Below the pieces are notes generated by a model, which was not told the DNA's origin, searched no databases, and saw nothing but the letters and a program-made list of their open reading frames with translations. A program made the position numbers and the translations under genes. Positions 1 to 6,673 of a stretch of 13,218 bases of DNA are shown in pieces; position 1 is the stretch's first letter; each line of letters starts with the position of its first letter. This DNA comes from Lentisphaerota bacterium (GTDB lineage Bacteria; Verrucomicrobiota; Lentisphaeria; Oligosphaerales; JAFGRS01). The stretch is from NCBI GenBank assembly GCA_012514865.1, contig JAAYZO010000502.1, positions 1 through 13,218 on the forward strand, written 5' to 3'.

Positions 1-369
1 GCCGCGACGCGCCGTGAAGCCCTCCGCAAGGGCCTGGAAAAGCTCTTCAGGAATGCCTCGTTCTGCATCGATAAGGCTTTGGCCGGCGACGCTGAACTGC
101 AGCAGGTCGAGTGCGACAAGCTGGAGACCAGCCGCACCGCCAACCGGGCCATGCCGCAGGACCAGGAGCACCTGCTGCAGAGCATCGCGGCACTCGCTGC
201 TTCGTTGGACCTGGAGCCGAAGCACCAGGAAGTCTGGCGGCCAGAGGACCCGCCCGAGCCGCCGCAGTACAAGCGCGACCCACTCCCGCAGACGCCCGAG
301 CGCCAGCGTTACCTGGCGTACAAATCCGAAATGGCCCTGCGCGGGGAGAAGCTGGCGAAGGACTTCTAA
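1..369 (+). CDS. C-terminal part of an unknown protein, truncated by the window edge
   Basis: The frame is open from the first base to the TAA at 367-369, so 122 residues of a longer protein are visible and the true start lies outside the window. The visible part is charged and helical, beginning with a basic helix (REALRKGLEKLF). A proline-rich stretch follows (WRPEDPPEPPQYKRDPLPQTPE) and the end is basic (ALRGEKLAKDF). No catalytic motif or membrane segment is visible and I do not recognise the family. A TTG codon at 79 could serve as an internal start, but the coding character continues to the left edge. It lies upstream of a phage-like small gene and left of a tRNA-fragment attachment site, so it is probably cargo or a structural gene of an integrated element. 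That role is inferred from position only. Confidence 0.55.
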   Translation, partial: AATRREALRKGLEKLFRNASFCIDKALAGDAELQQVECDKLETSRTANRAMPQDQEHLLQSIAALAASLDLEPKHQEVWRPEDPPEPPQYKRDPLPQTPERQRYLAYKSEMALRGEKLAKDF

Positions 370-382
370 GACGCGCGACCTG

Positions 383-412
383 GCCGGCCCGGGGACCGCA
401 ACCCGGGCCGGC
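383..412 (+). terminator. Strong GC hairpin after the first gene, terminator-like but without a T tract
   Basis: GCCGGCCCGGG (383-393) pairs perfectly with CCCGGGCCGGC (402-412) around an 8-nt loop, 14 bases after the stop codon of the upstream gene. No run of T follows, so it could be a transcript-stabilising or Rho-assisted end rather than a classical intrinsic terminator. The sequence then turns AT-rich (about 441-492), which may hold the promoter of the next gene. Confidence 0.4.
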
Positions 413-508
413 TGGGCCCTCCTGGCAGGGCGAATGACCCCATAAACTTTAAAGCAACCCGGATAGTGATCTCTGAAACTGTTTGAAAAACCATCTGGAG
501 CCGCCCCA

Positions 509-904
509 ATGCCCGCCAAACGCACGACGGCCAACCACCCTGTATCCGAACCCGCGCCGGCGCCGAAAGCGCCCACAGAGCCCGTAGAGGTGGCCCTGGA
601 ATGTGGCTCGCTGGGATTCACTCCCGAACAGACGGCCGCGGCTGTCAGTCTCGAGGTTTCCGTCTTCATCGGCAGCCCCCTCTGGCCGGTCTACCTCGCC
701 GCCCGCACTGAGGCGCTGCGCGAGTTGCGCCTGATCCTCCTGGCCAAGGCCCGCGATGGGCGCATCGGCGCCGCAAAGACGATGATGCAGATCGTGAGCA
801 ATGCCGTCGACGCGGACGCCGTCGCCGAGATCGAGCGCGCCGCGACGCGATCCCGTGTTGCCGCAATGAACCAGGCCGAAGCGCAGCGCCGCCGTCGGCG
901 CTGA
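509..904 (+). CDS. Small helix-turn-helix protein, resembling phage small terminase or DNA-packaging proteins
   Basis: A 131-aa protein. The ATG at 509 has a CTGGAG ribosome-binding site at 495-500. Residues 1-30 are a flexible Pro/Ala-rich tail. Residues about 34-55 (GSLGFTPEQTAAAVSLEVSV) look like a helix-turn-helix. Residues 57-98 (LWPVYLAARTEALRELRLI then LLAKARDGRIGAAKTMMQIV) follow the pattern of phage small-terminase and phBC6A51-type proteins, where a recognition helix is followed by 'Y..aR.eal..lr..ll..A..G...AAk..l'. The end is a basic R-rich tail (QRRRRR). Such proteins bind phage DNA or act as small regulators. No large terminase is visible in the window, so the packaging role is an inference from the sequence pattern. 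A small DNA-binding regulator of the mobile element is the main alternative. Confidence 0.55.
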   Translation: MPAKRTTANHPVSEPAPAPKAPTEPVEVALECGSLGFTPEQTAAAVSLEVSVFIGSPLWPVYLAARTEALRELRLILLAKARDGRIGAAKTMMQIVSNAVDADAVAEIERAATRSRVAAMNQAEAQRRRRR

Positions 905-1182
905 CCATCACCACGACCCCGGCCGGCGAGGTGGGAGCCCGTCGGCCGGCACCCTCACCGCCAGGCCGCGCCCGTGGCCGCCTGCGGCGTTTCAACGCCA
1001 GACCCGCGCCCAGACCCGCCTGCGGCACTCCGACGCGCCAGAACGCCGCCAATCGCGTCCGTGTAGCACCGTCGCGATTTGTGCAATGCGCTACACCGCC
1101 AGCCCTGGACGGCCGGAAGGACACCGGCGCCGTGTCACCCCAGGGGCCCCTCCTGGACCTGCCCGGCCGATGCACCCCGTTG
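905..1182. other. Gap with no supported gene
   Basis: A plus-strand frame is open here and runs into the fragment at 1183-1380, but its translation is low-complexity (Pro/Arg/Ala-rich) and unlike the N-terminus of that family. There is no ribosome-binding site worth naming. I read it as decayed or non-coding element DNA. Confidence 0.4.
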
Positions 1183-1380
1183 CGCCTGTACCGCCAGGGC
1201 TACGCGACCTTTGAGACGTACTGCCGGGAGCGGTGGGGGTTTGCGCGCAACTACGCAAACAAGATCATCACCGCCTCTGAGGTAGTGGCAAACTTGGGTA
1301 CCATGGTACCCACCACACCCGCCACCGAACGCCAAGCCCGACCGCTTGCCAAGCTCCCGCCCGAACAGCAGCCGGTCGCA
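1183..1380 (+). pseudogene. Fragment of a phage/mobile-element protein of the 'YCRERWGFSR' type
   Basis: The frame encodes LYRQGYATFETYCRERW then GFARNYANKIITASEVVANL then GTMVPTTPATERQARPLAKL. This matches the pattern of a protein common in phages and integrated elements: an 'LYR.gyaTFEeYCreRWGfsr.yA..li.A..Vv.NL' helical DNA-binding-like segment, then 'P.tE.QaRPLa.L.pe.Q'. The match starts abruptly at about 1183 and stops after PPEQQ at about 1374. The following reading is arginine-rich low-complexity sequence over a purine-rich tract (1441-1470), and the expected helical continuation is absent in all frames. I therefore call it a gene remnant. It supports the view that the left part of the window is decayed mobile DNA. 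The exact molecular role of the intact family is not established; a ParB-like or regulatory role is often suggested. Confidence 0.55.
1296..1311. repeat. Perfect 16-bp palindrome
   Basis: GGGTACCATGGTACCC is fully self-complementary and lies inside the phage-type gene fragment, where it encodes part of NLGTMVP. A role as a protein-binding site is possible but there is no support beyond symmetry. Confidence 0.5.
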
Positions 1381-1583
1381 TCGTCATCCGGTCGGAGGTC
1401 CCGAGGCCGCAGAGGTGAAGAGGCCCCGGCGCCTGTCTTTGGGGAGGAGGGGAGAGGGGAGGGAGGGAAACAGGACGCCGGGGCCGCCGGCAAGTCTACC
1501 GCGACACGGCCCGCGGCGCCAGGCCGTCGAGACGATTTCGGCGTCGAGGCCGGCACTGCCAGACCCCCCCTTCACGGCCGGAA

Positions 1584-1605
1584 GTGTTGCAACAGTGTTG
1601 CAACA
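1584..1605. repeat. Two tandem 11-bp units, each containing a TGTTGCAACA palindrome
   Basis: GTGTTGCAACA occurs at 1584-1594 and again directly after at 1595-1605 with no mismatch. Each unit holds a perfect 10-bp palindrome, and the 11-bp period is about one helical turn, so bound dimers would sit on the same DNA face. The site lies in a locally AT-richer stretch about 100 bp left of the tRNA-fragment attachment site. It could be an operator, an excisionase site or an accessory integration site. Confidence 0.5.
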
Positions 1606-1674
1606 ATCGCCAAAGCTAAATGGTGCTATGCGTGACGCAAGGGCGCAAACTGTCATAGTCCTAAGACCCGCTAT

Positions 1675-1700
1675 TGCAATGCTGTGCAAAGATATGCAAA
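1675..1700. promoter_or_regulatory. Three TGCAA motifs in exact 10-bp phase beside the attachment site
   Basis: TGCAA begins at 1675, 1685 and 1695, and the last two extend to TGCAAA. The array ends 8 bp before the anticodon stem of the tRNA fragment. Helical phasing next to an att core is what arm-type sites for an integrase or excisionase look like, but assigning it is inference. Confidence 0.4.
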
Positions 1701-1708
1701 AGCGGTGA

Positions 1709-1774
<66 letters not shown>

Positions 1775-1779
1775 GAATC

Positions 1780-1815
1780 AAACGCCGCCGGAAACCCCGG
1801 CGGCGTTTCTGTTTT
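1780..1815 (+). terminator. Intrinsic terminator downstream of the tRNA-Ser fragment
   Basis: AAACGCCGCCGG (1780-1791) pairs perfectly over 12 bp with CCGGCGGCGTTT (1797-1808) around a 5-nt loop, followed by CTGTTTT. It is the original terminator of the tRNA-Ser gene, now attached to the 3' fragment. It would also insulate downstream genes from element transcription. Confidence 0.8.
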
Positions 1816-1971
1816 AACCTGCTACGGATCACCGCGTCGCGATGCGGTTGCGGAGAACGGCGGTTCGGCAGGGAATATGGCCGGTTGCGGTGTAACGTGG
1901 CGATGTTTGCCACCGGTTTGCAGTAGGCGCGAGGTAGGCAGAGGTCCGCATGGGCGCGGGGCAGGGACGGG
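1816..1971. other. Spacer between the att site and the Fic relic
   Basis: No gene is supported here. A weak GTGGC...GCCAC inverted repeat at about 1899-1915 is the only structure noted. The stretch probably carries the promoter region of the Fic-like gene, but no convincing -35/-10 pair could be picked out. Confidence 0.3.
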
Positions 1972-2568
1972 ATGTCGGCAGTACGACCCATCAGCTCAGG
2001 GATTCGCGACAACCATAGCCGCGGCGGCGTGGGAGTGCATGCTGACGGCCAGGTGCGCCTCAGCTTCACGCAGTCGAAGACCATCCTGAACCTGTTCCGC
2101 GAACTGGCCCTCGGCAAGCCGGAGCCCTATGCCGTACTGGGCAGACAGGAACTGTTCACACGGCAGTCGCCGCAGCGACTCAAGGTTCTGCGCGAGCACG
2201 CCGTCATCGAGAGCGCCGTCGCCTCAAACCGCATCGAGGGCGTCGAGATCGACCGGCGGCGTGTCGGAACTGTCGTTTTTGGCAAGAGCCACCTGCAGGA
2301 CCGCAACGAGCAGGAGGTCCGCGGCTACCAGGCGGCGCTGTCACTGATCCACGAACGGCACGACTCGTTGCCGGTGTCGCCCGAGGCCGTCCGTCGTAGC
2401 GTCGCCAGTTTCCAGGCCGCGTTCCACATCACCGAACTGCACAGGAGATGCCCGGAAGTCAGCCTGGACATGATCCGCAAAGTCCTGCGGGAGATGCGTC
2501 AGGCCGGCGACGTCGAGTGCACGGGCCGAGGCAAGCACGCCCTGTGGCGCCCCGTCGGCAATGGGTAA
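1972..2568 (+). pseudogene. Fic-family protein lacking the catalytic Fic core (internal deletion)
   Basis: The 198 residues match the two ends of a known Fic-protein architecture. Residues 32-138 carry the N-terminal Fic region (FTQSK, ELFTRQSPQRLKVLREHAVI), including S85-N-R-I-E-G90, which fits the (S/T)xxxE(G/N) inhibitory-helix motif, and then QDRNEQEVRGYQAALSLIHE. Residues 139-196 are the C-terminal winged helix (CPEVSLDMIRKVLREM, VECTGRGKHALWRP). In full-length relatives a segment of roughly 150-200 aa with HPFxDGNGR, which transfers AMP to target hydroxyls, lies between them. Here the two parts are joined directly at about residues 134-140, and no HPFxDGNGR is seen in any frame nearby. 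The frame is intact across the join. ATG 1972 has GGGACGGG close upstream, but GTG at 2035 is a plausible alternative start since homology begins near residue 30. It is either a decayed gene or a small regulator without enzyme activity. Confidence 0.7.
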
Positions 2569-2601
2569 TGGGTAATGGTATTGGGTATTTTACTGGGTAT
2601 A
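2557..2601. repeat. GGGTAAT-type low-complexity repeat
   Basis: Units of GGGTAATG, then GGTATTGGGTATT and ACTGGGTATA follow each other, overlapping the last codons and stop (GGG TAA) of the Fic relic. Its minus-strand translation reads like 'NTITHYPLPT', a junk peptide string often seen from intergenic repeats in environmental bacterial genomes. Degenerate copies and variable spacing argue against a simple recent slippage array. Confidence 0.5.
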
Positions 2602-2620
2602 GTGCGGCGAGGCGGGTCAC

Positions 2621-2660
2621 AGGACAGGCGCTGCGCCTGGGTCCCGCCGGCGGAGCGGGC
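2621..2660. repeat. Two GC hairpins in the spacer before the 69-aa frame
   Basis: CAGGCG (2625-2630) and CGCCTG (2634-2639) pair across CTG, and the stem is framed by GGA...TCC. Right after it lies CCGCCGGCGG, a perfect palindrome. They could end transcription of the Fic relic, although no T tract follows. Confidence 0.35.
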
Positions 2661-2672
2661 TCTCGTACTCGT

Positions 2673-2882
2673 ATGGAGCCCCCGATTACCGACTACCTGC
2701 AGCATGTTCTCCAGGCTGCTCCGCACTCGATTGCCATTGCTGACATCCGGGCCTTGGCTAGGATAGCTGCGGACGAGGGAGTCACCCCCGATGTGAAGCT
2801 CGGGACGGCCCTGAAGCAGAAACGGGACCTCGAGGGTGCGTTCGATCCGGTGACCGGCAAGCGAAGAGTCGTCCTGCCGTGA
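2673..2882 (+). CDS. Small hypothetical protein (69 aa), doubtful
   Basis: ATG at 2673 to TGA at 2880-2882. The first dozen residues (MEPPITDYLQHV) come from the edge of a repeat-like sequence, but residues 18-69 look protein-like: a helix (SIAIADIRALARIAAD) then VTPDVKLGTALKQKRDLEGA and a basic end (DPVTGKRRVVLP). I do not recognise a family. The ribosome-binding site is weak (GGAG about 18 bases upstream). It may be the tail of a degraded gene that once continued upstream in this frame, or a real small protein. It converges on the minus-strand beta-helix gene. Confidence 0.35.
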   Translation: MEPPITDYLQHVLQAAPHSIAIADIRALARIAADEGVTPDVKLGTALKQKRDLEGAFDPVTGKRRVVLP

Positions 2883-3051
2883 CCAGCCTGTCCACACGCC
2901 ACGCACGTCCCGAAGCCGGCAGGTGGCGATGCTCCGAGCGTTCCCTGGCGTCTTGGCCGGTGCCAGGTGTCTGGTCGCGGATCCCCGGGCCAGGCGGCCA
3001 ATCCACGGGCAAGCGGCCCTGACACGTTCGGTTCGGCATGCGGCTCGGCCC

Positions 3052-3063
3052 CCTGTCGACAGG
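3052..3063 (-). terminator. Palindrome just after the stop codon of the beta-helix gene
   Basis: CCTGTCGACAGG is a perfect 12-bp palindrome lying 12 bases beyond the 3' end of the minus-strand gene, and is roughly framed by GGCCCC and GGGGC. No T tract is present on the minus strand, so a role as transcription end is only possible, not shown. Confidence 0.25.
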
Positions 3064-3075
3064 CGTCGGGGCGGC

Positions 3076-5796
3076 TCACTCGTCGAGGGTCATCGTCAGG
3101 TTGTCGAGGTAGAAGATGGCCGGGGCGGTGCCGTGGGCGACGAAGCCGAGCCAGAGGACGCGGCTGAACTCGGGGTCGCAGGGGAGGTCGTCCTGTTCGA
3201 AGAGGACAGTGCCCTTCTCATCGAGGATACGGAGTTTCCAGAGGCCGTCGGCGAGGCTGCCGAGGGCGTCGCTCATCTCGACGTGGAGCCAGGTGCTGTC
3301 GGGCAGGACGCAATTGGCGGGTCGTTTGCCTTGGAGGAGGATCTGGCCGTCGGCCTCGATGTAGAGGCACGGGCCGACCTTGGCGTAGCTCGGGGTATGC
3401 CGCCACTCGGTCCAGAGCATGGCGCCGGGCTCGCGGTAGAGGTCGAACGAGACGGTGACGCGGAGGTCGCCGACGAGGCGGGGCGTGTAGTACAGGTGCG
3501 GGTGGTAGTAGATGGGCGCCTCGGCGGTGTCGGTGAACTTGAGGCTGTGCCGGCCGCCGCTGGCGCGCTCGTCGCTGACGGTAATGACGGCGCCGGCCTC
3601 GGGGGCCTCGACGAGGGCGGCGTAGGCCGGCTTGGCGCCGACGGGGGTGTCTTCGAAGTCGTCGGTGACCAGTCGCAGTCCCAGGGCGGTCTCGTTGGGG
3701 AGGAGCGGCCGGGGCGGGTGGCTCTGGGGCAGGGCGGTCCAGGCCGGGTCGCCGTAGAGCCCGGCGGCGGCGGGGTCGATGGGGCGGAAGCCGAGGGCGA
3801 GGGCCGGCGAGTCGGGCTGGAGGCGGAAGTCGCGCGCGGCCGCGTCGACGAATTTCGGGTCGGCGACGCGCGAGTGCGCGTCCATGCGCGGCGTGTACCA
3901 GATGTCCTTGAGGCCCTCCTTCTTCTGCCACTCCGCGAAGGTGAAGTCGAGGAACTTCAGGGCCTTGCCGCCGGCGTGCCAGTAGAGGTTGTAGTCGATG
4001 ATCTTGTCGTAGCTCTGCCACTCCTTGACATAGCGGAAGGGCGTCGCGTCGCCGTCGAGCAGGACGATGTTATTCTGGACGACGTTGGTGCGTTCCGAGT
4101 CGATGCCGAGGCCGAAGCCGCAGAAGGCGCTGATGTTATTGATGATGGTGAGGGCGGAGGTGCCGTGCTGGATGCGTATGCCGCCGTGGCCGCAGTCGTA
4201 GCAGAGGTTGTTTTCGCAGAGGACGCCGGCGCTGCCGCCGTCGAGGTAGATGCCATGTCCGATGGCGTCGGGTGGTGTGCCGACGTTGTGGATGACGTTA
4301 TTGCGGATGATCGACCCGGGCGTAAGGCCGAGGCTGTAGATGCCGCCGCCGTCCTCGAGGACGCGCATGACGTGGTGGACGTGGTTGAATTCGACGATGT
4401 TCTCACGGGTGCCCGAGGGGATCGTGTCCCAGGTCCAGCCGAGGGAGATGCCGGTGTAGCGCAGGTCGGCGACCTCGTTGTGGGAGATGGTATTCTGCCG
4501 GCCGTAGCCCATGAAGATGCCGGTGGCGCCGGGGTTGGTGTGGCCGCCGTCGTGGATGAAGCAGTTGTCGATGGTGTTGTGGTGTGCCATGCGCTCGTAG
4601 GGCGTCGGCCGGTCGGTGGTGCCGAGGCGGATGCCGCCGCCGCCGAGGTCGTGCAGGTGGCACTGCCGGATGGTGTTGTCCGAGCAGTCGGTAGCGAACC
4701 AGATCCCGTAGCGCCCGACGTGGGCGACCTCGCAGGCGGTGAAGGCGCAGTGCCGGGCGCCGCGGAACTCCAGGGCGGCGCCGAGGGTATTGGCGGCCTG
4801 CGGTGTGGAGAAGCCCTCGGGGGGCAGTCGCCAGGCGGCGTGGTGGAAGGCGATACCCTCGAAGCCGATGTGCTCGACGAGGCGACCGGCCTCCGGCTCG
4901 CCGGTGGCCTCGACGAGGCGCTCGAGGAAGGGCGCGACGACCGTGGCGGCGGCGAGGTCCTCGTTGTCGAAGGGTATCACGCGCAGCTCTCCGGTGCGCC
5001 GATCGAGCTGCCACTCGCCGGGCGCGTCACAGGCGCCGGGGTGGTTGTAGACCACGTAGGGGCAGGTGGACATGCCGGGCTTCGGAATCGACCAGACGGC
5101 CGGCCCGCCGAGTTCCGCGATGCGCGTTGCCGGGTCGACCGACTTCAGGGGGAAGGTCCCCGTGTTCCAACTGAAGTAGAGCCGCAGCTCGACGTCGGCG
5201 GGGTCGGGCCACGCCTGGAGGTCCTGGCGCTCGAAGGCGAAGCGGTCGCGCGCGATGGTCTTGCCGTCGGCCTCCATGACGCCGTTTGCGACGGCGTACT
5301 GCCCGGCATTCGGTGAGCGTGCGTAGAGGTAGCGCCGGCCGTTGATGAAGAGCTGGCGGAACACCCAGGCGTGGTCGCGCGCGGCGGGTATCGTGGTTGA
5401 CCAGACTCCGTCCGCGCCGCGCTGCAGGCCGGCGATGACGCGGCCGCCGGAGACGACCGGGCGCTCGCCCGGGTAGGCCGCCCAGGTGATGGGCGCCGCG
5501 GCGGTGCCGGAGTCCTCGGGGGTCAGGATGAGGGTCTCGGCGAGGGTATGGACGCCGCCGCGCAGGAGGATGCGCACGCCGCCGTCGGGGAGGCCTGATT
5601 CAGCCTTCAGGCGGCGCACGGCGTCGCGGGCGCGCTGGAGCGTGCGGAAGGGCGCCGCGGCGGTGCCGGCCGCGGCGTCGTCGCCGTCGGGTGCGACGGC
5701 CAGCGTCAGCTCCGCGGCCGCCGCCACGGTGGCCAGCGCCGTGGCCAGACCGGTCGCCATCACGATCCCCTGCAGCGGGTGATTCCACAGCGCCAT
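3076..5796 (-). CDS. Secreted right-handed parallel beta-helix protein, GH141-like glycoside hydrolase candidate
   Basis: 906 aa. I choose the ATG at 5794-5796: it has GGGAGGA just upstream on the minus strand and starts a signal peptide (residues 1-28, hydrophobic core then ATVAAAAEL). A start at 5919 would bury the signal. Residues 30-120 have the leader typical of these proteins (APDGDDAAAGTAAAPFRTLQ, then LLRGGVHTL, LTPEDSGT, YPGERPVVSGGR). Residues 145-270 include FRQLFINGRR and the insert before the helix. Residues about 305-605 are beta-helix coils with repeated 'NNxIHN'-type turns (NTIDNCFIHDGG, NVIHNVG, ENNLCYDCGHGGIRI). D482 in EDGGGIY and D519 in YLDGGS resemble the paired acidic residues of GH141 enzymes. 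Residues about 705-906 form a C-terminal beta-sandwich-like module (FEDTPVG, SLKFTD, FYLDNLTM). The likely role is cleavage of a polysaccharide side chain outside the cytoplasm. A polysaccharide lyase or epimerase is the alternative. The GH141 assignment is a recollection of pattern, not a search result. Confidence 0.8.
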   Translation of the reverse strand: MALWNHPLQGIVMATGLATALATVAAAAELTLAVAPDGDDAAAGTAAAPFRTLQRARDAVRRLKAESGLPDGGVRILLRGGVHTLAETLILTPEDSGTAAAPITWAAYPGERPVVSGGRVIAGLQRGADGVWSTTIPAARDHAWVFRQLFINGRRYLYARSPNAGQYAVANGVMEADGKTIARDRFAFERQDLQAWPDPADVELRLYFSWNTGTFPLKSVDPATRIAELGGPAVWSIPKPGMSTCPYVVYNHPGACDAPGEWQLDRRTGELRVIPFDNEDLAAATVVAPFLERLVEATGEPEAGRLVEHIGFEGIAFHHAAWRLPPEGFSTPQAANTLGAALEFRGARHCAFTACEVAHVGRYGIWFATDCSDNTIRQCHLHDLGGGGIRLGTTDRPTPYERMAHHNTIDNCFIHDGGHTNPGATGIFMGYGRQNTISHNEVADLRYTGISLGWTWDTIPSGTRENIVEFNHVHHVMRVLEDGGGIYSLGLTPGSIIRNNVIHNVGTPPDAIGHGIYLDGGSAGVLCENNLCYDCGHGGIRIQHGTSALTIINNISAFCGFGLGIDSERTNVVQNNIVLLDGDATPFRYVKEWQSYDKIIDYNLYWHAGGKALKFLDFTFAEWQKKEGLKDIWYTPRMDAHSRVADPKFVDAAARDFRLQPDSPALALGFRPIDPAAAGLYGDPAWTALPQSHPPRPLLPNETALGLRLVTDDFEDTPVGAKPAYAALVEAPEAGAVITVSDERASGGRHSLKFTDTAEAPIYYHPHLYYTPRLVGDLRVTVSFDLYREPGAMLWTEWRHTPSYAKVGPCLYIEADGQILLQGKRPANCVLPDSTWLHVEMSDALGSLADGLWKLRILDEKGTVLFEQDDLPCDPEFSRVLWLGFVAHGTAPAIFYLDNLTMTLDE

Positions 5797-6152
5797 CGGT
5801 CGTCCTCCCGGTTGGGCGGCTGACGGGACACGCCCTGCCGCACCGACTCTTTCGCGGGAAGTGTAGCCCCCGAAACGCGGAAGCAAAGCGGCGCGGGGCG
5901 GGCGGGTCGGCGCGCACAAGGCATGGCGCGCTGACGCGGCTCCCGTGGCCGGGTGTCACCGCAGAGGACGCAGAGGGGGCAGAGAGCAGGGGTGGTGCGC
6001 TCACGACCTGGCGCGGCAGTGCGATGCCTGCGGCGGGCTTCGGGCCGCGGGGACGCGGCCTTTGGGCTCGGGACACGGACGGACACTGACCTACACAGAC
6101 CGACACGGACGGGGCCTTTCCGGCTCCGGCGTCGGGCCGGCGCGCGGGCGGG
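5797..6152. other. Intergenic gap carrying two low-complexity repeat types
   Basis: The part next to 5796 holds the leader of the beta-helix gene. At 5957-5985 lies CACCGCAGAGGACGCAGAGG followed by GGGCAGAGAG, the 'TAEDAEGAE' type of junk repeat. At 6068-6112 a degenerate unit of CGGACA/CACGGAC recurs (GGACACGGACGGACACTGAC, CAGACCGACACGGACGG). No gene is supported on either strand. Confidence 0.5.
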
Positions 6153-6500
6153 TCAGGGGGCGCTGTCGATGAGGCGTTTCAGGACGACGGCCTGGTTGTG
6201 GTCCTGGTCGCGGGAGGCGTAGACGAGGGTGATGGGGCCTTGGCGGGCGCGTCGGCGCAGGTCGTCGAGGGCCGGGTGGCCCGCGAGCTCGGCGCGGTAG
6301 CGCTCTTCGAACTCGGGCCACTTTGCCGGGTCGTGGTTGAACCACTGTCGCAGCGCGGTTGTTGGCGCGATGTCCTTCAGCCAGAGGTCGATGCCGGCGG
6401 TGGCCTTGGCCAGCCCGCGCGGCCAGAGCCGGTCGACCAGGATGCGGGTGCCATCGGCGGCGGCCGGTGGGTCGTAGGAGCGTTTCAGGTGGATGCCCAT
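6153..6500 (-). CDS. DUF488 family protein (YeaO-like)
   Basis: 115 aa, the full length for this family. The start ATG (6498-6500) has GGAGGA four bases upstream on the minus strand. Signature segments are all present: YDPPAAADGTRILVDRLWPR (residues 9-28), WLKDIAPT (40-47), WFNHDP with W61 and the EFEERYRAEL stretch, and the C-terminal ASRDQDHNQAVVL (95-107). E. coli YeaO is the best-known relative. The biochemical function of DUF488 proteins is not established, though their small Rossmann-like fold and conserved acidic and His residues suggest a nucleotide or nucleic-acid role. It points away from the 6901 gene and toward the beta-helix gene, from which it is separated by 356 bp of repeat-bearing DNA, so cotranscription is uncertain. 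Confidence 0.9.
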   Translation of the reverse strand: MGIHLKRSYDPPAAADGTRILVDRLWPRGLAKATAGIDLWLKDIAPTTALRQWFNHDPAKWPEFEERYRAELAGHPALDDLRRRARQGPITLVYASRDQDHNQAVVLKRLIDSAP

Positions 6501-6577
6501 GGCGTCCTCCGTGGTGGTGATGGCCTGACACGAATCGACCACGGTCCGGCCCGGGCGGTTCCGGCGGCATCCGGCGT

Positions 6578-6629
6578 CCCGGGCGCCGGCGGGGCGGCGC
6601 CCGGGGGTCCACGGGCGGCGCCGTGGACC
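6578..6629. repeat. GC-rich double-hairpin repeat, copy 1
   Basis: CCCGGGCGCC (6578-6587) pairs perfectly with GGCGCCCGGG (6596-6605). It is followed at once by GGTCCACGG (6606-6614) pairing with CCGTGGACC (6621-6629). The block from GGCGCCCGGG through GGTCCAC to GGCGGCGCCG recurs with a few changes at 12994-13025, including the first hairpin. Confidence 0.65.
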
Positions 6630-6673
6630 TACTCGGCCTGCGCCGGTGGCCTCGCCCGCGTGGGCGATCGGGT

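Noticed and set aside
1451..1457. GGAGAGG as the missing 5' acceptor strand of the tRNA-Ser
   Set aside because: It lies more than 250 bases from the anticodon arm inside a purine-rich tract, with no D arm after it. The match is chance.
2923..5316. 797-aa open frame on the plus strand
   Set aside because: It is antisense to the beta-helix gene, and its translation is Val/Asp/Gly/Ala-rich low complexity without domains. It results from high GC at third positions of the real gene.
5797..5919. Longer N-terminus of the beta-helix protein starting at 5919
   Set aside because: It would put 41 non-conserved residues ahead of a clear signal peptide, whereas the ATG at 5796 has its own ribosome-binding site.
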